The notes under the pieces were generated by a model. The model was not told the DNA's origin, did not search any database, and saw only the letters and a program-made list of their open reading frames with translations. Source: Hippasteria phrygiana (lineage: Eukaryota; Echinodermata; Asteroidea; Valvatida; Goniasteridae). From it: DNA of 64,000 nucleotides. Made by a program: the position numbers and the translations under genes. Below are positions 53,600 to 64,000 of the stretch, in pieces. Numbering within the stretch: the stretch's first letter is position 1; every line of letters begins with the position of its first letter. The DNA is taken from positions 37,926-101,925 of the forward strand of contig JAZGUH010000284.1 in NCBI GenBank assembly GCA_037893225.1. The letters are read 5' to 3'.

Positions 53600-54990
53600 A
53601 ATTATAAACATAATAATAATAATGTATTCTTAATATAGCGTTTTACATAAAAATCTCAAAACGCTTTACAAAAAATCAAAATAACATAAAAAGTTAACCG
53701 GTTAGGTAAAATTTAGTAGTTAAAAATAATGCCTTTTAAAAAGAAATGTCATAAGCTGTGATTTAATAATTCCCACTTCGTTAATGTTTCTGAAGTTGGT
53801 AGTCTGTTCCATAGAGTAGGTGCATAGATGGCAAAAGCACGATCCCCGTATGCCTTGCTAGGCTTCGGACGAATCTTAGGATGGTTGTGCTTAACCCCAT
53901 CACAACTTTTAGTATGAATGTTGGACACATGAACTGATATTAACTATGTGAGGTACTGTAGCGCTGACTCACCATGGCGGATAAGTTTTAAAATATTACA
54001 AAGGATCTTGAATTCAACCCGCACCGCAACCGGAAGCCAATGTAGTTCCTGAAATATGGGTGTCATATCTCCATGACGATCAATTTTTCTCCTGATAACC
54101 AGTCGTGCAGCAGCATTCTGAATATGTTGCAATTTCTTGAACTGATAATCGTATAAACCAGAAAATACACTGTTACAATAATCCAATCGGGAAGTAACGA
54201 ATGCATGTATTAGTTTCTCAGTACCGGTATGTGATTGATCAAAAAGATTCCCAAGTTTACCAATCCGCCATTATATGAGTGAGACGCCACCCTACACACA
54301 CTAGAGATGTGCGCATCCATGGTTCCAGCCGAGTCCAATATCACCCCAAGATCTCGTACTGAATCAGATGCCACAGTACGGACATCCCCAACACGCACTT
54401 CAGTCTTTAAATTTCGAAGACTAGAATTTTTGAAGGTGACAACAACCATAAGATCTCTGTCTTGCTGTCGTTCAATGCAAGCATTTGTTCGCATCCAACA
54501 ACGAATCTCGTCAACACAGGATTCAATGCGTGTTACACATGAATAGTCCGCACGGGAGCCACAAGAAATGTAAATCTGACAGTCATCTGCATAAATAACA
54601 GAGTTTAGACCATGACGGGTGATAATGTCTTCGAGTGGATCTATATACAAGGAGAACAAAACGGGTCCGAGTACAGAACCCTGTGGAACCAAACTGAAGA
54701 ACTGCCTCTTTGACAGCATTGACCCAATTGATACTCTTTGAGTTCTCATTCTTAAAAATGATGTCAACCAATCGCAAACTTTCCCCCAATCCCAAAACGA
54801 ATTTGCAATCTTCTCAGAAGGATATCGTGGTCAACCGTGTCAAAAGCGGCAGACAAATCCAGCATAATTAAAATGACATCATACTGTTTATCAAGGGCAC
54901 ACATATGAAGATTAAGCGCAAGTTTAATCGGGTTTATGGACGCGCGGATACCTCGAGAATTTTTGTGAAGAATAATGCTCTCTGTTCCAT
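53600..54990 (-). pseudogene. CR1-like LINE ORF2 fragment
   Basis: The minus strand encodes [16 protein letters not shown] (RT motif A), VPQGSVLGPVLFSLYI (motif B), VIYADDCQIYIS (catalytic box) and later DYCNSVFSGL with HIQNAAARLV and LHWLPV, the usual C-terminus of CR1-type elements. The frame is broken at least twice (near 54,200 and 54,790). The 3' end is marked by AAAGCG...TACATTATTATTATTA on the minus strand near 53,610-53,660. The 5' part is interrupted at 54,991-55,000 by the TIR element at 55,001-55,973. Inactive copy. Confidence 0.85.
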
Positions 54991-55000
54991 GGTGCAGTGT

Positions 55001-55973
55001 AGTTCCAAGACGTCCTTAGCGCGGTGCGACGTACAGCGCGCACAGCAGCGCCCTCTAGCTACACACAGACACACGCCAAGTCCAAATCGCTAAGAACGTC
55101 TTGAGTATTTCGCAAGGGAGCGCGCGCGACCTGCTTATGCATTATTTAACAGGCGGGTCAAACGAATAATCGCGCTTGCGCACTGGAGAAAACTCATGTT
55201 TAAGTAATAACTTACTAGTCAGTTAACGTTTTGAGCAGAGTGATTCTGGACTGGCAAACAGGATTGAGAAATCTTCGGATTGTTCCAAAAATGTGATCTG
55301 GAATGTCAGACGTTATCTCTGCCAATTTCAGTCCCAGATGTTCAGCACGATGTAACTGATCAACGGCCAGAGCTTTCAATGGCACGACGACAATAATCAG
55401 CACTTTCTCCTGTTTGCATTCGGTTACTTCGTTTATGGAGGTAGGAAACACCTCCATGCTTCGATCAAGAAATCTAAGACCAATGGAGCAGCTTGAAAAA
55501 TTACACTCTTGCCAAATCCCGTTGGTAAATTAACAAACAAATCATGGCCACGTACAAATTGATGTATGGCACTGATCTGATGACTTTTTAGCTTTCCAAA
55601 GCCCAGTGTATTTGCTGTAAAATCGATCGCTTGGTCCACGCGGTCAGAAATTGTTCCAACAAACAACGAATGGCTTGGTACTGCGCTGCACGTACATACG
55701 TACGTACACACACACGTAAACCCGACGTGAGTACTGAAACTAGACTAGTGAGTGTTGGCTATTTACATGCGATAATGCAGCTACGTCACACGCGCATGCA
55801 AATGCCACACAATTCTGCTCGCGATTTCGCGAGCAGAACTTGCGAAATTTCCAAGACGGTCTTAGCGATTTGGCCTTGGCGTGTGTGTGTGTGTGTGTGT
55901 AGCGAGAGGGCGCTGTCGGCCGGCCGTGCGCGCTATACGTCGCACCGCTAAGAACGTCTTGGAACCAAGACTA
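55001..55973. mobile_element. TIR element carrying a RecQ-like fragment, nested in the CR1 LINE
   Basis: Inverted end blocks of about 110-120 bp (55,003-55,120 and 55,848-55,964) both read inward as TTCCAAGACG(T)YCTTAGCG, GGTGCGACGTA, AGCGCCCTCT, ACACGCCAAG, AAATCGCTAAGA, TTTCGCAAG. Each block also has palindromic ends. The 10-bp direct repeat GGTGCAGTGT flanks the element at 54,991-55,000 and 55,974-55,983, as a target duplication in the LINE. A 9-10-bp duplication would suit a Mutator-like element; this is inference. No transposase is visible. Confidence 0.75.
55215..55711 (-). pseudogene. RecQ-like helicase N-terminal fragment, frameshifted
   Basis: The minus strand reads FGKLKSHQISAIHQFV (motif 0), NLPTGFGKSVIFQ (Walker A, motif I), PLVLDFL, then after a shift of frame at about 55,445 KVLIIVVVPLKALAVDQ (motif Ia region). 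This is the start of a RecQ-family ATPase. No DEAH box or C-terminal helicase lobe is present, so it cannot work as a helicase. It lies inside the TIR element at 55,001-55,973, which may have captured it or be a deleted form of a larger element. Confidence 0.8.
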
Positions 55974-55983
55974 GGTGCAGTGT

Positions 55984-57351
55984 CGCTATGCCTTCACAGT
56001 AGTTGGCATGCAGGGATGGCATACCGCTGGTAAACGTTAACCTGTTGAGCGCGCGCCTGGTACCCGGTGTTGTTGTTTATGTTTACGTCACACGCTGAAC
56101 GCGCAAATGACCGCCGTTCATTCGTGGAAAGTTCACATTAACATAAAGTGCTTGGCGTCGCGTCATCATTCTCGATTCCACCACTGTTGGGAGTAACAGC
56201 AACATTTTGCTGAGAATTTTAACGTCATTTTTCAACAATCTTCGACCGTGCTGCTCTCTTTTGTGACGTTATTCTCCCTGATTAGTTCATCGCGGCTTCG
56301 TTTGTGCCAAGATTGGTGGAATTCGAGGTGAGGAATTTCCAATTATAGAGCTCGCATTTTGGGCAAGTTTTTGTTTAGTGCCACTATGACTTTTGGCCTA
56401 ATTGGCCTAGTCAGTATGCCTACGATACGCTGGCGTTATATCTAACATGGCTGACGTTTTCAAGTGGGCCTGATGTGTGTATGATGATTACACGGCTCGG
56501 CACATTATCAATCTTTTTAGACTACGTGCTTAACGTTACATACGCTGCCCATACATGTTCGCTAAATTGAAAACTAGCCTATCCGAGTAATAAACAATGG
56601 TTTTGGTTTAATAAATTAGGCCTAGGCCTAGGCAGGCGATTAAAGTGATGTTACTGTTTGGGCTAGGCACAGCCTACACAAACAAAATTGTGAATACCGA
56701 TTTAGGCCCTACGGAAGGATATTACTTTGCATGGGCATGGATGGTAGGCGGCATGTACTTGGGTAGTACATAGCTTGGTCATCAGCTCGACGTGGTCTGC
56801 TCTTTCATTTATTTCATTTTGCATTGTACAGTTTGCAAATTACAAAGTATATCTGAAAACAGAGACTCCTGCGCATGTCACATATTATGGCGATTGTGTG
56901 CCAGTCCACATTATGAGGTTATGTTTTTCACGGCATGCATGTTCAGCGTTTTATGTTATTATATTTGAGGCCTACAGTGAGGTCTCTTTTCGTTCTTTCT
57001 TTTGTAGGAGCAATGAAATCAACGTTTTCTGGTCACTCCAGCGAGTCATTTCTTTCCAAAGTTTACTCTTGTTGAGCGTTAGTTCCTCAGACAAGAAATG
57101 CTTCGGAGCCCGGGGAGCCCTTACAGTTTTTTATAAACTGGTTCCAGGTTGATGCAGAACTCCTCCCAATGTATTTAGCCCATTGTGGCTTTGTGCTCTG
57201 GTGGAGCCTTTACGCACACTGTTTTACTGATTTTGGTCAGTCTTATTTGCTCCTTGGTGAGTCTTATTTTGCGCCCCCAGTTGTATTGTATGCGCTTTTA
57301 TTAGCGCCTGTGCTCTCTCGTGTATGTCAAACGTTGCAATATTCGATAATC
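55984..57351. other. Intergenic, no gene recognised
   Basis: A CpG-containing part (56,040-56,330) precedes AT-rich DNA. A 125-codon open frame near 56,775-57,152 lacks any domain I recognise. A first exon with donor GAG|GTGAGG near 56,332 is possible but unsupported. Confidence 0.4.
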
Positions 57352-57790
57352 TACGTATTTTTGTGCGATGTTCAAATATATATGTGCGATGTTTGTCATT
57401 ATGTGCGATGTTCAAATATATATGTGCGATGTTTGTCATTATATGTACGATGTTCAAATATATATTTGCGATGTTCAAATATATATGTGCGATGTTCAAA
57501 TTTATATGTGCGATGTTGAAATGTATATGTGCGATGTTCAAATATATATGTGCGATGTTCAAATTTATATGTGCGATCTTCAAATTTATATGTGCGATGT
57601 TCAAATATATATGCGATGTTTTGTCATATATGCGGTGCGATGTTTGTCATTATGTATGCGATGTTCAAATGTATGTGTGCGATGTTTGTTATTATATGTG
57701 CGATGTTCCAATTTATATGTGCGATGTTCCAATTTATATGTGCGATGTTCAAATATATGAGCGATGTTCAACCTATATGTGCGATGTTTT
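57352..57790. repeat. Tandem repeat of TATATGTGCGATGTTCAAAT
   Basis: A unit of about 20-21 bp, repeated about 20 times with variants (TTTGTCATTA replaces TTCAAATATA in some). Open frames in all plus-strand phases and one minus phase are artefacts of the repeat. Confidence 0.95.
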
Positions 57791-57915
57791 TCAATTTATA
57801 TTCGAAAACGGAATTGTGGGATATAGTATGGTTTCTAGACCGAAATAGTATGAATATTCCTAATAAGTTACATCAGGGACCAGACTACTTAGGACGGTCT
57901 ATCTGTTGCACTGAC

Positions 57916-58174
57916 CTGGGCCCAATTTCATGGCTCTGCTTACCGTTAGCGAAAAATCCCCGCTTACTGTAGCAGACAATTATGTGCTCATGGCAAGCGT
58001 ATTTCACGCGTTAGCGGGGAATTTTGGCTCCTGAGCATGCGTACATCCCGTAACTAAGGATTCTGTGCTCACTGGGTTAGCGCAGAATTGTTGCGCTAGC
58101 GCTGTTAGCGCAAAATGGTGATCGTAAGCGCAGAAAGCTGTGGTTAGCATGCAGAGCCATGAAATTGGGCCCAG
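57916..58174. mobile_element. MITE with GGGCCCAATTTCATGG ends
   Basis: Terminal inverted repeats CTGGGCCCAATTTCATGG and CCATGAAATTGGGCCCAG extend to GCTCTGC/GCAGAGC. The inside is rich in TTAGCG boxes in both orientations. Related ends bound the intronic element at 15,548-15,796. It stands 7 bp from the next MITE. Confidence 0.8.
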
Positions 58175-58181
58175 GCTGAAG

Positions 58182-58527
58182 CCACTGATCTCCATGTATA
58201 CAAATCTGGATTGTGCATTGGCCGCTGCGCGCTTTACGCACAGATGTCGCCAGCAGCCGCCATATTTCCACTCCCCATTTCCAACGCTGATTGGTTATTT
58301 TTAAATAACCGTGCGTGCACGCGCGCGCGCATGTGTGGAACATCCAAAATATATATTGTGACGCCACTAGTCCTAGCCATAGCGCGCGCCTGCCTGTGTA
58401 CATGTGAATACGTAGCAGGCCTATACGTTTGGGAATACGGCTATGGATGGAGTGGTAATGTGGCGGACGGCCGTCTACAACTTGAACGGCCAAAGCGCAA
58501 TCCAGATTTGTATATAGAGATCAGTGG
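58182..58527. mobile_element. MITE with CCACTGATCTC ends
   Basis: Ends CCACTGATCTCCATGTATAC and a reverse counterpart GTATATAGAGATCAGTGG, continuing as AAATCTGGATTG(T/C)GC. Same family as 48,949-49,192: both hold GCCGCCATATT/GCCATATTACCACTCCC and ATGTGGCGGACGG/ATGGCGGACGG boxes. Non-coding. Confidence 0.8.
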
Positions 58528-58864
58528 CTAAAGCTCGCCCGCGATTCAGCCCGCGATTCGCAATAGGGCCCGCGATTCGCCCGATCAGAGCAGCCGCATA
58601 ATAAAAACTAGAATCCATTCTACAAAAGGGTTATTTTTCAAATGAAATCGCTGGATTTAGGCAACGATTTTTTTTAGAAAATGTCAAGAAATTACATACC
58701 AATTTTGCATGAAATTTCAGAATAGGTATGAGCAAAGCTGTACATATTATACTTAACATTGTTTTATGGGTCTTTTTGTGAAATAATTAGTCGTTTAGCG
58801 AAGGCCCATTTCAAAGGGTTCTCTACATCAATTCCTTTCGGCTCAGCACAATAGCTTCTGTTTG
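58528..58864. other. Intergenic, no gene
   Basis: GCGATTCGCC boxes at 58,535-58,580, then AT-rich sequence. No coding signal. Confidence 0.5.
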
Positions 58865-59400
58865 AAAGGTCAAGTACTGAGGTCAAAGGTCATTTGAGGT
58901 CAAGTTGTAAAATAGGCTGGAATTGTAAAATTGGTCTTATAGGGCCTATGCAAAGTTGAAGTGCAATTGCAATCAAACTTGGGTCATGCATTCAATATTG
59001 CAACCTTTATATTATGCTTGTGTCAAAGGTCAAGTACTGAGGTCAAAGGTCATTTGATTTCAAGTTCTAAAATAGGCTGGAATTGTAAAATTGGTCTTAT
59101 AGGGCCTATGCAAAGTTGAAGTGCAATTGCAATCAAACTTGGGTCATGCATTCATAGTTGCAACCTTTATATTATGCTTGTGTCAAAGGTCAAGTACTGA
59201 GGTCAAAGGTCATTTGATTTCAAGTTCTAAAATAGGCTGGAATTGTCCAACTTGTCTCATTTAAAAACTGGAAGTCCGATTGAAATCAAACTTGGGTCAT
59301 GCATGCACTATTGTAACCTTTATATGATGGTCCGATCAAAGGTCAAGTACTCAGGTCAGAGGTCATGTCAGGTCAAGTTGTAAAAGAGACTGGATTTGTA
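58865..59400. repeat. 160-bp tandem repeat with AGGTCA half-sites
   Basis: Units start at about 58,865, 59,025 and 59,185 (160-bp spacing) with a diverged fourth at about 59,338. Each has AAAGGTCAAGTACTGAGGTC followed by AAAGGTCAT, so it holds a direct repeat of AGGTCA spaced by one base (58,880-58,892). The first copy adds a third AGGTCA four bases further (58,897-58,902). The rest (CTTGGGTCATGCATTCA, TATTATGCTTGTG) is well conserved in the first three. Confidence 0.9.
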
Positions 59401-59499
59401 AAATTGGTCATTATGCTATTGTGCCGATTGAGGTGTCAAAATGTGCAGAGAACATGATTAACGTTTAAGCAGGCGAGACGCGTGGTTCGAAAACCACCT

Positions 59500-61828
59500 T
59501 GTTAAGGAAGGCCAGAAGAAGTACAACATAAACTAGATGTTGTGTGTCTGTCAGACAGACATAACACATGGCTTTTCCGCGGGTTTCCAATTCTCACCAA
59601 AATCTACCTTGTAAAAGTGAAAATGAAAGTGAATTCATCATTATATTTAACGACATTTTGCAATTAGAATAAAGTATACTTTTGAAAAATAATTAAAACT
59701 AGATGAAGACGTCATCATGATGTCACTTCGGATTTTGCCTGCTTGTGAAACTATACACCTACCCACCAGTGTTTATGATGATCAGACCTACCCTTATATG
59801 TGTTTAAAAAATAGGACATTTTGAAAAATTTTCACATTTATATGAAAGAATGTACAAATGTATGAGCTAACAAACCTATTGCAAAAAGAATTTTAAATAT
59901 GGAATTTTCTGCTAATGAGATATAGCTTCAAGGCTCATAAATTTATATATGATGACGTCATCATGACGTCACATCAATTTTCATCTATAACATAAGCCGA
60001 TCTACCAAAAAACCAAGTTTGAGCTCGATTGGACCTACGGTTCTCTAGATATGGGACCTTCAAAAATGCACCTTTAAGATGACGTCACGTGACACGTGAT
60101 TACGTCATCATGATGTCATGCTTCGGCACACATCTCGAGTAGATATATTCAATGCATATGCCGTTTGAAGTTCGTGGCATTTCAAAAAGTGCCCAATTTT
60201 AAGAGTACAGTGAAATTTGAAACATAAACAAATTCATAGAAAAATCAGTCGTTTACGTCATCATGACGTCACTTTGGAATTTACATGCTAGTGACAATAT
60301 CTGCCTACCAACCAATAATTTTCGTGACGATCGGACTTACCCTGATATATTACAAAAAAGTATATTTTTGATAACTTCATTTTTCACATTTATATGATTG
60401 TATGATCTAACAAACCTATTACAAAAGGAATTTCGAAATTAGCATGTTTTGTTGTCGAGATATGGATTTAGGGTTCAAAAAGTCGTAAAATTGTATGACG
60501 GACGTCATCGTGACATCACATTAATTTTCATCTACAACACATGTCAGCCTGCCAACCTACAAAGTTTGAGCTTAATCGGACTTAGTTCTCTAGATATTGG
60601 CCCTTCAAAAAAGCACCTTTCAGATGACGTCATCATGACGTCAGAGTAGAATGCACGAGTTGGGTATGGAGTCTCAGTCTATGCAAACTCTCATTAACAC
60701 AGAAGTCTGATTAATGGCAAAAGTGACGTCCGAAATGAAACATGTGCATTGTCTATGGCAATTTTAAACATTTAAAAATTCATAGAAACTCGTCTGATGA
60801 CGTCATCATGACGTCACTTCGGATTTTGCATGCTGATGCCAATATCTGCTACCCTCTAATTTTCGTGACGATCGGAGCTACCCTTACATGTGTTTCAAAG
60901 AAGTATTTTTTGATGACGTCATTATGACGTCAAAATTTTTTTTACATTTATATGTAAGTATGTATGCTCTAACAAACCTATTGCAAAATAATTTCGAAAT
61001 TAGCATGTTCTGTTGTCGAGATATGGCTTAAAGGTTCCAAAACTGGAAAAAGTTATTATAAAATCGTATGATGAAGTCATCATGACGTCACATCAATTTT
61101 CATCTATAACACAAGCCGGTCTACCAACAAACTAAGTTTCAGCTCAATCGGAACTACGGTTCTCTAGATACGGGCCCTTCAATAACGCCACACACATCAA
61201 CCGATTGTTTATTTAAAACATTTTAAAACCTTTCGCTAGAGGGCGTTCTAACATTATATGACGTTACCGGTTATGATTTTTTGAAGTACAACCTACTCGG
61301 AGACTATCATCGTTGAAAGCAAGTTAACATCTTTTTCCACTTTCAAATTATGAGGCACTTCCGGTTTGAACCGGAAGGATAGGTCACGTGATTTTGCACG
61401 TAATATAAAAAATGAAGAACCTGGATTATTCTATCAGTTCCCATTAAAAGCAAAATCAAATCTCTCTCGATTGGTTGTATATTGATTTTCAAAGATTAAA
61501 TCCAGAAATATTTGATTGCTTGTAATCCGATATCTGATGACGTCATCGTGACGTCATTATCAGAAAGCTCGAGAGCTATGTTAACTCTGCCATGTGAAGC
61601 AAATATCTGGATTATATCTCCTGCGGTTGATTTTTCAGCAATTTGTTCAGGTTTAAAGGTATTTTCATTGCAACTTCCGGTCTGGTGACGTCATGCATCA
61701 ATCTTTATCCCCCTCAACTTGTTCTTAGCATGAAGCCGATTATATACATCAATTATAAAGTGATTTCAGCAAACTTCGCCACACACATCGACTGATTATT
61801 CATGTTAAACATTTTTTTAACTGCCGCT
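59500..61828. repeat. About 546-bp degenerate tandem repeat with paired TGACGTCA sites
   Basis: Landmarks such as CACTTCGGATTTTGC recur at about 59,723, 60,270 and 60,815. AACAAACCTATT(G/A)CAAAA, CATCAATTTTCATCTA and TTCTCTAGATA(T/C) recur with the same spacing. TGACGTCATCATGACGTCA (two CRE palindromes 3 bp apart) is at 59,953-59,971, 60,625-60,643 and 60,798-60,816, with near copies at 60,914-60,932 and 61,538-61,556. No gene. Confidence 0.85.
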
Positions 61829-61902
61829 AGAGGGCGCTCTAGTTCGCAGCCCTAAACCTGCTCGACAGTGAAGTAGACTCTCTCGCCAATGACATCAAAG
61901 AA

Positions 61903-63923
61903 GTGCTACTTACAACAGCTGAAGAGGTAATGTGGAGGAAGCGGAAGAAAATCCAGCCTTGGGTCACGAATGAGGTTCTGGGCCTATGCGATAAGAGACG
62001 AGAGCTGAGGAGAGAGAAGTATACAAGCGATGAAGCAAGGGCGCAGTATCAGCAGGTGCATAGAGAGGTCAGAAAGAAGATGAGAGCAGCCAAAGAGGAC
62101 TGGATAGAGGAGCAGTGCGGTGCCATTGAGAAAGGGATGGAATCGGGGAATAACAAACAGGCCTACGACACTCTCAAAGCCCTCACCAAGACCAGTCAGC
62201 CGAGAGCAGCTGTCATCGACGATAAAGATGGCAAGTTACTGACGGACAGTAATGAAGTCCTGATGAGGTGGACGGAGTACTGCGATGGCCTGTACATACA
62301 ATTACGAACTCCACTCAGACGCCTCCATACTGCAAGCCAACCAGACCCCCTCAGAAAGTGAGGACAATCTGCCGGTACTGAAGGAGGAGGTAGAAGCGGC
62401 AGTACGGAGTCTGAAAGCAGACAAGTCACCCGGAGTGGACAACGTCCCCTCCGAACTGCTGAGAAGTGGAGGAGAAGAAACAGTAAAGGCCCTAACAACT
62501 CTCTGCCAGAAGATCTGGGAACAGAAGAAATGGCCAACAGAGTGGACCCAATCACTAGTGATACCCTTACCAAAGAAAGGTAACCTCAGACAGTGCGAAA
62601 ACTATAGGACCATAAGCCTGATCAGCCACCCCAGTAAGGTGATGCTCCGCATCATCCTTAACCGATTGAAATCGAAGGCTGAGGAACTACTGTCGGAAGA
62701 GCAAGCGGGTTTCAGAGCAGGGCGGAGTACAATGGAACAGATCTTCAACTGTAGAGTCATTATTGAAAAACATCTACAGCACCAACGCGACCTCTTCCAC
62801 AACTTTATTGACTTCAAGAAGGCCTTAGACAGAGTTTGGCATGATGGCCTCTGGAATGTACTCAGAGGCTTTAACGTCGAGGAAGGCCTTGTTCAAGTCA
62901 TCCAGGCCCTCTATGAGCACCCCAGCAGCGCAGTTCTTCTGAACAGTCAACTAGGAGAATTCTTCCAGACAACCGTCGGCGTCAGACAGGGTTGCGTACT
63001 CTCACCCGCTCTCTTCAATGTCTTTCTGGAGAGAATCATGCAGGAGACCCTCCATGACCACCACACCTCCATTTCTATTGGGGGCAGACCCGTCTGCAAC
63101 CTTCGCTTTGCAGATGACATAGCCCTGATGGGGGGGGGGGGGGGGGGGGGGGGGCAGCAACAACGAACTGCAAGACCTGACGAACAGACTGGTTGCAAGC
63201 GCTAGTGCGTACGGCATGGAAGTCAGCACAGAGAAGTCGAAGGTCATGGTGAACAGCAGAAACAACACCAGTGCCAACATCACCATGAATGGCGAACCAC
63301 TAGTAGAAGTGTCAAGCTTCAAGTATTTGGGAGCGACCCTGTGCAAGGATGGCACCTGCACAGCAGAAATCCGCATCCGGATTGCCACAGCCACAGCAGC
63401 GATGGCCAGACTCAACAGGGTGTGGCAGAGCAACATCGGCTTCCCCACCAAGTACAGACTCTTCAAATCTATGGTGCTCTCCATCCTACTTTATGGGTGC
63501 GAGTCGTGGACACTGCTGATAGAGACAGAAAGACGAATGCAGGCATTTGAAATGAAATACATGAGGAAGCTGCTCCGCATCTCCTACTTGGAGCACAAGA
63601 CCAATGTGTACGTGCGGAGCAAGGTCGAGAGTTTTTTGGGTCCCCAGGAACCTCTTCTAGCTTCCATCAAGCGATGGAAGCTGGCTTGGTTCGGCCACGT
63701 CACACGGCACGACAGTCTCTGTAAGACCATCATGCAGGGCACCGTCGAGGGAGGACGCAGGCGAGGGCGGCAACGAAAGAGCTGGTACGACAACGTCAAA
63801 GAGTGGACGGACATGACCATGCCAGACCTCTTGGTGCAGGCCGCAGACAGACCAGCATGGAGGAGGACTGTAGCTGCTTCCGCCCTCAGGTCCCCCCGAC
63901 GGCTACATCAGCCGAGGGAATGA
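61903..63923 (+). pseudogene. RTE-like reverse transcriptase coding remnant
   Basis: Three pieces in different frames: 61,903-62,361, 62,285-63,205 and 63,216-63,923. The first break is near 62,291, where the 4 bases ATAC look duplicated in TGTACATACAATTACG; removing the duplication in thought joins EYCDGLY to NYELHSD. The second is a run of 25 G at 63,130-63,154 just after FADDIALMG. Except for these two slips, the coding is open, so the copy is recent but dead. Confidence 0.82.
63130..63154. repeat. 25-base poly-G tract inside the LINE
   Basis: A pure G run that interrupts the reverse transcriptase reading after the FADD box. Its growth from a short GGGG in the ancestral codons is likely, since GSNNELQ directly follows. 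Confidence 0.9.
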
Positions 63924-64000
63924 TGATGATGATGAGAGGGCGCTCGAACATTTTATGATGTCATAGGTAATTTTTTGGTGAAGTACAACCTTGGCGGAGA

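Larger units (their letters stand above)
61840..63934 (+). mobile_element. 5'-truncated RTE-like LINE with 11-bp target duplication
   Basis: AGAGGGCGCTC flanks the element at 61,829-61,839 and 63,935-63,945, and the 3' end is a short TGATGATGATGATG tail as in RTE-clade elements. The coding part lacks the endonuclease. The pre-RT region (61,900-62,300) leads into DKSPGVDNVPSELL, IPLPKKGN, FRAGRSTMEQIF, a motif-A-like FIDFKKALDRVWHD, VRQGCVLSPALFN and the catalytic box LRFADDIAL. Then comes the C-terminal part SFKYLGATLC, YGCESWTL and RWKLAWFGHVTRHD. Confidence 0.85.

Noticed and set aside
55215..55711. A functional RecQ helicase gene
   Set aside because: Frameshifted and limited to the first motifs; no DEAH box or second helicase lobe.
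56775..57152. 125-codon open frame
   Set aside because: No recognisable domain or splice partners; length is within chance for this composition.
57324..57972. Open frames with CDVQIYM-type periodicity
   Set aside because: Translation of the 20-bp tandem repeat.

Overview
This window is metazoan nuclear DNA: spliced genes with consensus splice sites, several LINE clades, a Penelope-like element, Tc1 and MITE remnants, and long micro- and minisatellites. Repeat families such as the GGGCCAATTTCAT MITEs, a foldback element built of tandem repeats, and a guanylate cyclase with a probable NIT-type sensor suggest a marine invertebrate, perhaps an echinoderm, hemichordate or amphioxus. That placement is inference and weak.

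Positions 1-41,107 form one structure. Two almost identical arms of about 6.8 kb (1-6,801 and 34,291-41,107) lie in inverted orientation around a 27.5 kb core. Each arm has tandem repeats and TTGTGTAAA palindromes at its outer end, an inactivated Penelope-like reverse transcriptase, a MITE with an 8-bp target duplication, and a (CAAA)n tract at its inner edge. The core holds a 43-bp minisatellite, one large minus-strand gene (11,532-22,445), a graded microsatellite, and a Tx1/L1-like LINE that sits inside the inner (TTTG)n tract.

The core gene is the main discovery. Sixteen exons join in phase, with one junction ambiguous, into about 1,790 codons. In order they encode a KMT5A-like SET methyltransferase domain, an IRE1/RNase L-like protein kinase without a KEN nuclease, about 20 Ser/Thr-rich 15-residue repeats, a BRCA1-type tandem BRCT pair, two zinc fingers, a tyrosine recombinase core and a Myb/SANT-like domain. 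A recombinase fused to a histone-methyltransferase/kinase/phosphopeptide-reader module, centred between long inverted arms, fits a giant tyrosine-recombinase transposon whose mobility protein carries chromatin and DNA-damage-signalling domains. The left outer end is outside the window, so mobility is inferred.

From 41,108 to 64,000 is ordinary repeat-rich flank. It contains a foldback element (44.2-45.6 kb), a minus-strand membrane guanylate cyclase gene (46.0-52.8 kb, 5' end not resolved) with a Tc1 relic in an intron, a CR1-like LINE interrupted by a small terminal-inverted-repeat element carrying a broken RecQ-like helicase fragment, several MITEs, a 160-bp tandem repeat rich in AGGTCA nuclear-receptor half-sites, a roughly 546-bp tandem repeat rich in paired TGACGTCA sites, and a 5'-truncated RTE-like LINE with an 11-bp target duplication.
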